NCBI GenBank assembly: GCA_016873295.1
Contig: VGXM01000003.1
Coordinates: 105,178-169,177, forward strand
DNA length: 64,000 bases
From: Phycisphaerae bacterium
GTDB taxonomy: Bacteria > Planctomycetota > Phycisphaerae > Phycisphaerales > UBA1924
Reading direction: 5' to 3'
Position numbers and translations under genes: made by a program. Below are positions 59,941 to 64,000 of the stretch, piece after piece. The stretch's first letter is position 1; every line of letters starts with the position of its first letter. The notes beneath the pieces are model-generated. The model was not told where the DNA came from. It did no database searches and saw only the letters and a list, made by a program, of their open reading frames with translations.

Positions 59941-62781
59941 ATGATGGCGCAAGGCAATCGACCCGGTGAGCGCCGCGGGACCAGAGCGCGGCGGGCGCCC
60001 GCGGCGTCGCGCCGCGGCGTGGCGTCCGTCGTCGCGATGATGTTCCTGATGCTGTTCGGGTCGCTGGCGGCGGCCATGGCCATCGCCAGCAAGGGGAACA
60101 TCCGGACGGCGGCGACGCACCTGCACGTCTCGCGGGCGCTCTCCGCCGCTGAGACCGGGCTGGCGATCGCCACGCGCCGGCTCGAGGTGTCGACCCAGCG
60201 GTTCGTGGTGTCGCAGAGCAACATCAACCCGACGTTCGGGCAGGCGATCTGGTCGGGGAGCGGGGTGCCGGGGCAGGTGGTGGTGCAGCCCCCGCCCCAC
60301 AGTCCCCCCGAGAACCCGGCGCCGACCGGGATCGTGCGGGCCCTGGCGAACCTGCACGCGGCGGACCTGAACCTGGTGCCGGGGGTGAGCGTGTCGGTGC
60401 CGACCATCGGCAACCGCATGGCGGGCGTGGACCCCGCGGTGTACGCGTCGGGCAACTGGCTGTACACGCCGGCGGTGGCGGTGGAGGCGCCGACGGTGGG
60501 GGCGACGGTGCCGCCGCCGTGCTTCTCGATCACCTACGCGCCGCTGGCCAACGGCACGGACGTGCGCGTGATCGTCACGGGGCTGGACTTCAACTACCAG
60601 CGCTCCGGGCAGCCGGTGACGCGGACGATCATGCAGGATTTCCGCCTGGCCAAGTCGGCCCGGCACGCGATCCTGAGCTCCAACCGCATCATGATCGGCA
60701 AGAACGTGACGGTGTGGGGCGACCTCGGGGCCCGCTACCAGGACGTGGGGCGGACCAACGGCGACCCGATCGTGACCCGATCCGACTTCCTGGGCCTCGA
60801 CGGCGTGCTCGACCAGAAGCTGAACCTGCTGTACGGCGCGGTCCGGGCGTCGGACGTCGACGGCGACAACCGCCTGCGCGTGAACCACCCGACCGAGGGG
60901 GCCGCGATCCCCTCGCAGCAGTTCGCGCCGACCTGGGGCGGCCCGCCCGGGGCCGCGTTCTTCGACGTGACCGGCGACGGCTACGTCGACGACTTCGACA
61001 TCTTCATCATCCACTACGACCGCAACGGGGACGCCCGTCTGACGCTGTCGGCGGGCCTGACGGCGGGAACGCCCGCCGCCGGGCTGACGCCGGAGTTCAC
61101 CGCCGACGACCAGCTCGCCCTGCTGATCGACGGGGGGGCGCCGGACCGCAACCGCAACGGCGTGTGGGGCTGGTCGGACGACAACCTGAACGGGCGGTGG
61201 GATCCGAACGAGGCCATGCTCGACCGGGACCCCGTCCGGGGCGTGAACCGCGACCAGATCCTGGGGTGGCGCGACGGGTCCATCGACAAGCGCGACCAGT
61301 ACGGCAAGGTGCACGGCGGGCTGAGGTTCTCGGTGCAGAAGAGCGCGTGGGAGTCGGCCCAGGGCCCGGTGCCCGATCGCGTCCGGGGCCCGATCCGCCC
61401 CGGGGGGATCGCGGCCCAGACGTATGGCGTGTCGGACACGGGCCTGCCGGCGGTCACGCCCGCGAGCGTGAGCGCGTCGAACACGGCGCTGCGGAACGCC
61501 GCCGATGGGGCGAGTTTCCAGAACCAGGTGCAGTCGCAGACGGGTCGCCCCGGGGTGGTGATCCAGCCGCTGGCGGGGGACGTGGCGCCGGTGGACGGGC
61601 TGCCGGACAACTGGCAGACGGCGTACTTCGAGAAGGTGCCCTTCAACTCGCCGTCGCACTCGGATTACTACTACCGCCCGGTGTACCAGGGGCTGGTGTT
61701 CAAGGACGTGGTGATCCCGCCGGGGACCAATGCGCTCTTCCGCGGCTGCACGTTCGTGGGCGTGACGTACATCCAGAGCCAGTCGGGCAACACGCACCTG
61801 CTCTGGAACGAGTACGGGAAGATGCAGATGGACGCGCTGACCGGCAAGCCGATGCCCACCGTCCGGCGGAACGTCTACGGCGGCACGGCGTACCCGACGA
61901 TGCTGCCTCCCTCGGCCCTGCCGCCCAACCAGCCCCTGCTCATCGCCACCGACGCGATGCAGTCGCAGGACAAGGCGGACGTGCCGTCCAACAGCGGCGT
62001 GAACGTGAGCGCCCTGCCGGAGCCGCTGGTCGTGAACGGGAAGCGGTACACGGACACGCGTCTGCTCTCCAACAACATCCGCTTCCACGACTGCCTGTTC
62101 GTGGGGTCGGTGGTGTCGGACACGCCCCAGGGCTACACGCAGGTCCGCAACAAGCTGCAGTTCACGGGGGCGACGCGCTTCGTGACCACGCACCCGGAGC
62201 ACCCCGACGACCCGGACTACAACCCCGAACCCCAGGACCTGGGCGAGATCGCCAAGAGCTCGCTGATGGTGCCCAACTACTCGGTGGACATCGGGCACTT
62301 CAACAGCCCCGACACGCAGAACGTGAAGCTCAACGGCGCCATCGTGGCGGGGGTGCTCGACGTCCGCGGCAACACGGACATCAACGGGGCCCTGATGCTG
62401 ACCTTCAGCCCGGTGTACGGCGAGGGGCCCCTACGCGACGCCCGCGGCAACCCCGTCGGCAACCCCGCCGAGTTCAACACCACGCTCGGCTACTTCGGGC
62501 CCACCGAGGGCGACAGCGAGTCGCTCAACCCCAACGACCTGCCGCTGGTGATGGTCGCGGGCGAGCCCAAACGCCTCGTGGGGTACGACACCAACGGCGA
62601 CGGGCTGGCCGACCTGCCCCACAGCGTCAGCCCGGTCCCCGGGGGCGCGGTGCCGGTGTACTTCCACGGGTACGGGCGCATCAACGTGCGCTTCGACCCC
62701 AGCATGGTGCTCCCCGACGGCATCATGCTTCCCATGGGCATCAACCCGCTGAACTCGACCTACCGAGAGGGCAAGCCATGA
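59941..62781 (+). CDS. Large PilX-like pilus-assembly protein with EF-hand-like motifs
   Basis: 946 residues. A basic N-terminus precedes one hydrophobic helix (GVASVVAMMFLMLFGSLAAA), and the first about 90 residues resemble PilX-type minor pilins (HVSRALSAAETGLAIATRRL). The rest is about 800 extracellular residues with calcium-loop motifs DVTGDGYVDDFD, DRNGDARLT, DRNRNGVWGW and DTNGDGLADL, similar to dockerin/EF-hand loops. AAGGAG upstream supports the start. It overlaps the next prepilin gene (ATGA). Much larger than ordinary PilX; possibly a tip adhesin. Confidence 0.75.
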   Translation: MMAQGNRPGERRGTRARRAPAASRRGVASVVAMMFLMLFGSLAAAMAIASKGNIRTAATHLHVSRALSAAETGLAIATRRLEVSTQRFVVSQSNINPTFGQAIWSGSGVPGQVVVQPPPHSPPENPAPTGIVRALANLHAADLNLVPGVSVSVPTIGNRMAGVDPAVYASGNWLYTPAVAVEAPTVGATVPPPCFSITYAPLANGTDVRVIVTGLDFNYQRSGQPVTRTIMQDFRLAKSARHAILSSNRIMIGKNVTVWGDLGARYQDVGRTNGDPIVTRSDFLGLDGVLDQKLNLLYGAVRASDVDGDNRLRVNHPTEGAAIPSQQFAPTWGGPPGAAFFDVTGDGYVDDFDIFIIHYDRNGDARLTLSAGLTAGTPAAGLTPEFTADDQLALLIDGGAPDRNRNGVWGWSDDNLNGRWDPNEAMLDRDPVRGVNRDQILGWRDGSIDKRDQYGKVHGGLRFSVQKSAWESAQGPVPDRVRGPIRPGGIAAQTYGVSDTGLPAVTPASVSASNTALRNAADGASFQNQVQSQTGRPGVVIQPLAGDVAPVDGLPDNWQTAYFEKVPFNSPSHSDYYYRPVYQGLVFKDVVIPPGTNALFRGCTFVGVTYIQSQSGNTHLLWNEYGKMQMDALTGKPMPTVRRNVYGGTAYPTMLPPSALPPNQPLLIATDAMQSQDKADVPSNSGVNVSALPEPLVVNGKRYTDTRLLSNNIRFHDCLFVGSVVSDTPQGYTQVRNKLQFTGATRFVTTHPEHPDDPDYNPEPQDLGEIAKSSLMVPNYSVDIGHFNSPDTQNVKLNGAIVAGVLDVRGNTDINGALMLTFSPVYGEGPLRDARGNPVGNPAEFNTTLGYFGPTEGDSESLNPNDLPLVMVAGEPKRLVGYDTNGDGLADLPHSVSPVPGGAVPVYFHGYGRINVRFDPSMVLPDGIMLPMGINPLNSTYREGKP

Positions 62782-63389
62782 TCGTCCGATCCACCAGGCC
62801 CGCCCGCGGCTTCAGCCTCGTCGAGGTGCTGGTCGCCCTGGCGATCACCGGCATGCTCCTCTCCGCTTCGCTGGCGGCCCTGGACGCCTCGTTCAAGAGC
62901 TACAAGCAAGTGACGGAGTCGGCGTCCACCAACGTCGTCACCCGCATCGTCATGCAGCGCCTGATGGCGATGATCCGCAGCGGGACCGACTTCGGCCCCT
63001 ACCCGGACGACCCGCTCGACAGGAACGTCAACCCGGTCTACGCCAACTTCATCGAGTTCCAGTCGGCCCTGGCGGGGACGGGCAACTTCAAGGTGATCCG
63101 GATCGAGCGCCGAGCGCCCTCGTCGCCCCAGTCCGGCCCCTTCGAGATCTGGTATGTCGAGACGCGGTTCGCCGCGGGGGCGCAGACGGGCGTCGACCAG
63201 CGCCCGCTCCTGACCAACGTCCGGGACGTGGTGTTCACGCTGGAGTACGACGTCGGGCCCCGCCTGCGCCGGGCCACCGTCGACCTCACCGTCGACCCCA
63301 ACGACTTCCAGGACGCCGCGTTCCACAGCGACATGGCGGCGCCGACCATCCGCATGGTCAGCACCGCCATCCCGCGCAAGCTGGACTAA
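62778..63389 (+). CDS. Prepilin-type N-terminal domain protein (PilW/GspJ-like)
   Basis: 203 residues. Cleavage site ARGFSLVEVLVALAITGMLLSASLAAL (G^F, Glu at +5), then a soluble domain (EIWYVETRFAAGAQTGVDQR, VVFTLEYDVGPRLRRATVDL) fitting a PilW/GspJ-like minor pseudopilin. Its ATG overlaps the stop of the PilX-like gene. Last gene of the pilus block before the repeat array. Confidence 0.85.
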   Translation: MIVRSTRPARGFSLVEVLVALAITGMLLSASLAALDASFKSYKQVTESASTNVVTRIVMQRLMAMIRSGTDFGPYPDDPLDRNVNPVYANFIEFQSALAGTGNFKVIRIERRAPSSPQSGPFEIWYVETRFAAGAQTGVDQRPLLTNVRDVVFTLEYDVGPRLRRATVDLTVDPNDFQDAAFHSDMAAPTIRMVSTAIPRKLD

Positions 63390-63395
63390 TGGCGC

Positions 63396-64000
63396 GAGCC
63401 GGAAGAACGCGCCCAAAGGCGCTGGCGGGCGCTGCGGGTGCCACGGGCGATCCGCCCGGCGGTCGCCCGTGCCGGCGTCCGGACCGGCCTCGAACAGCCG
63501 CACGGGTCACGGGCGAAGCGCCCGATGACCCGTGGCACCCGGAGCGCATCCGTCCACGGACTTCCGACACACACCGCTCGTCGTGCGAGTCGCAAGAACG
63601 CGCACCAAGGCGCCGCGGGTGCCACGGGCGATCCGCCCGGCGGCTCGCCCGTGCCGGCGTCAGGACGGGCGTCGAACAGCGGCACGGGTCATCGGGCGAA
63701 GCGCCCGCTGACCCGTGGCACCCGGAGCGCATCCGTCCACGGACTTCCGACACACACCGCTCGTCGTGCGAGTCGCAAGAACGCGCACCAAGGCGCCGCG
63801 GGTGCCACGGGCGAGCCGCCCGGCGGCTCGCCCGTGCCGGCGTCCGGACGGCTGTCGAACAGCCGCACGGGTCATCGGGCGAAGCGCCCGATGACCCGTG
63901 GCACCCGGAGCGCATCCGTCCACGGACTTCCGACACACACCGCTCGTCGTGCGAGTCGCAAGAACGCGCACCAAGGCGCCGCGGGTGCCACGGGCGATCC
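63396..64000. repeat. Tandem array of a 183-bp palindrome-rich repeat
   Basis: At least 3.3 copies, running off the window edge. The anchor GAGTCGCAAGAACG recurs at 63587, 63770 and 63953, an exact 183-base period; a first, slightly longer copy starts at 63396. Each unit holds a short hairpin around GCCACGGGCGA/TCGCCCGTG and a 16-bp-arm hairpin CACGGGTCATCGGGCG/CGCCCGATGACCCGTG (63866-63900 in the clearest copy), flanked by GGGTGCCACGGG and CCCGTGGCACCC. There is no transposase or cas gene, and no CRISPR-like unique spacers. Confidence 0.92.

Noticed and set aside
63358..63936. Minus-strand frame encoding 61-residue repeats through the array
   Set aside because: It exists only because the repeat period (183) is a multiple of three; composition is Arg/Ser/Pro/Cys-rich with no ribosome site, and the unit varies in length in the first copy.
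63396..64000. CRISPR array
   Set aside because: Whole 183-bp units repeat, with no unique spacers of constant length and no cas genes.

Overview
The window is a very GC-rich bacterial chromosome segment that I read as a planctomycete of the class Phycisphaerae. The evidence is the combination of short PEP-CTERM-like proteins ending in arginine runs, an ECF sigma factor followed by an HxxxCxxC-type anti-sigma/kinase-like protein, a peptidase-M50/HlyD/SecA-like cassette, and zinc-ribbon membrane proteins. This is inference from gene content; there is no rRNA, and I saw no tRNA. Starts are often GTG or TTG, and many neighbouring genes overlap by the 4 bases GTGA or ATGA.

Layout. 0-9 kb: ECF sigma unit, a PEP-CTERM-like protein, and both subunits of DNA topoisomerase VI (A at 1.8-2.9 kb, B at 5.0-7.1 kb). 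The subunits are separated by a lysine-tailed DUF1801 protein, a decayed amidohydrolase and a secreted coiled-coil protein. A cysteine-synthase-like enzyme follows. 9-11 kb: nrfHA, ammonia-forming cytochrome c nitrite reductase. 11-20 kb: housekeeping and unknown genes (UspA, ndk, PEP-CTERM-like, csrA, NifU-like, tyrS, a DUF4442 protein, an MBL-fold hydrolase). 20-31 kb: arginine synthesis, with argH in one unit and argR-argC-argB-argF-argG in another; a hybrid sensor kinase and a GNAT acetyltransferase lie between. 31-37 kb: a three-gene cassette on the minus strand (two-GAF/HlyD protein, PqqD-like/M50/HlyD protein, shortened SecA-like ATPase), the best candidate here for an undescribed export or envelope-processing system. 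37-41 kb: rplU, PEP-CTERM-like protein, single-domain asparaginase homologue, motAB. 41-53 kb: HNH nuclease, purH, a beta-propeller lipoprotein, ribE, ruvC, an NtrC-type regulator, two membrane proteins and a PurS-PurS-PurL fusion. 53-63 kb: a eukaryote-type (GT3) glycogen synthase, rnhA, an SGNH protein, then a type IV pilus/pseudopilus operon (pilT, pilC, two prepilins, a large PilX-like EF-hand protein). 63.4-64.0 kb: a tandem array of a 183-bp palindromic repeat that runs off the window.

Recurrent theme: palindromic repeats. One family has GTGCCAC...GTGGCAC ends (15.8, 45.56, 49.7 and 63.4-64.0 kb). Others lie inside genes: purL carries two in-frame insertions, one a 24-bp-arm palindrome; the rnhA C-terminus is built from a CCCTCCC/GGGAGGG palindrome; and the likely ruvC start codon sits in a 15-bp perfect hairpin.

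All functional calls come from reading the translated sequence and known family motifs. No database search was run.
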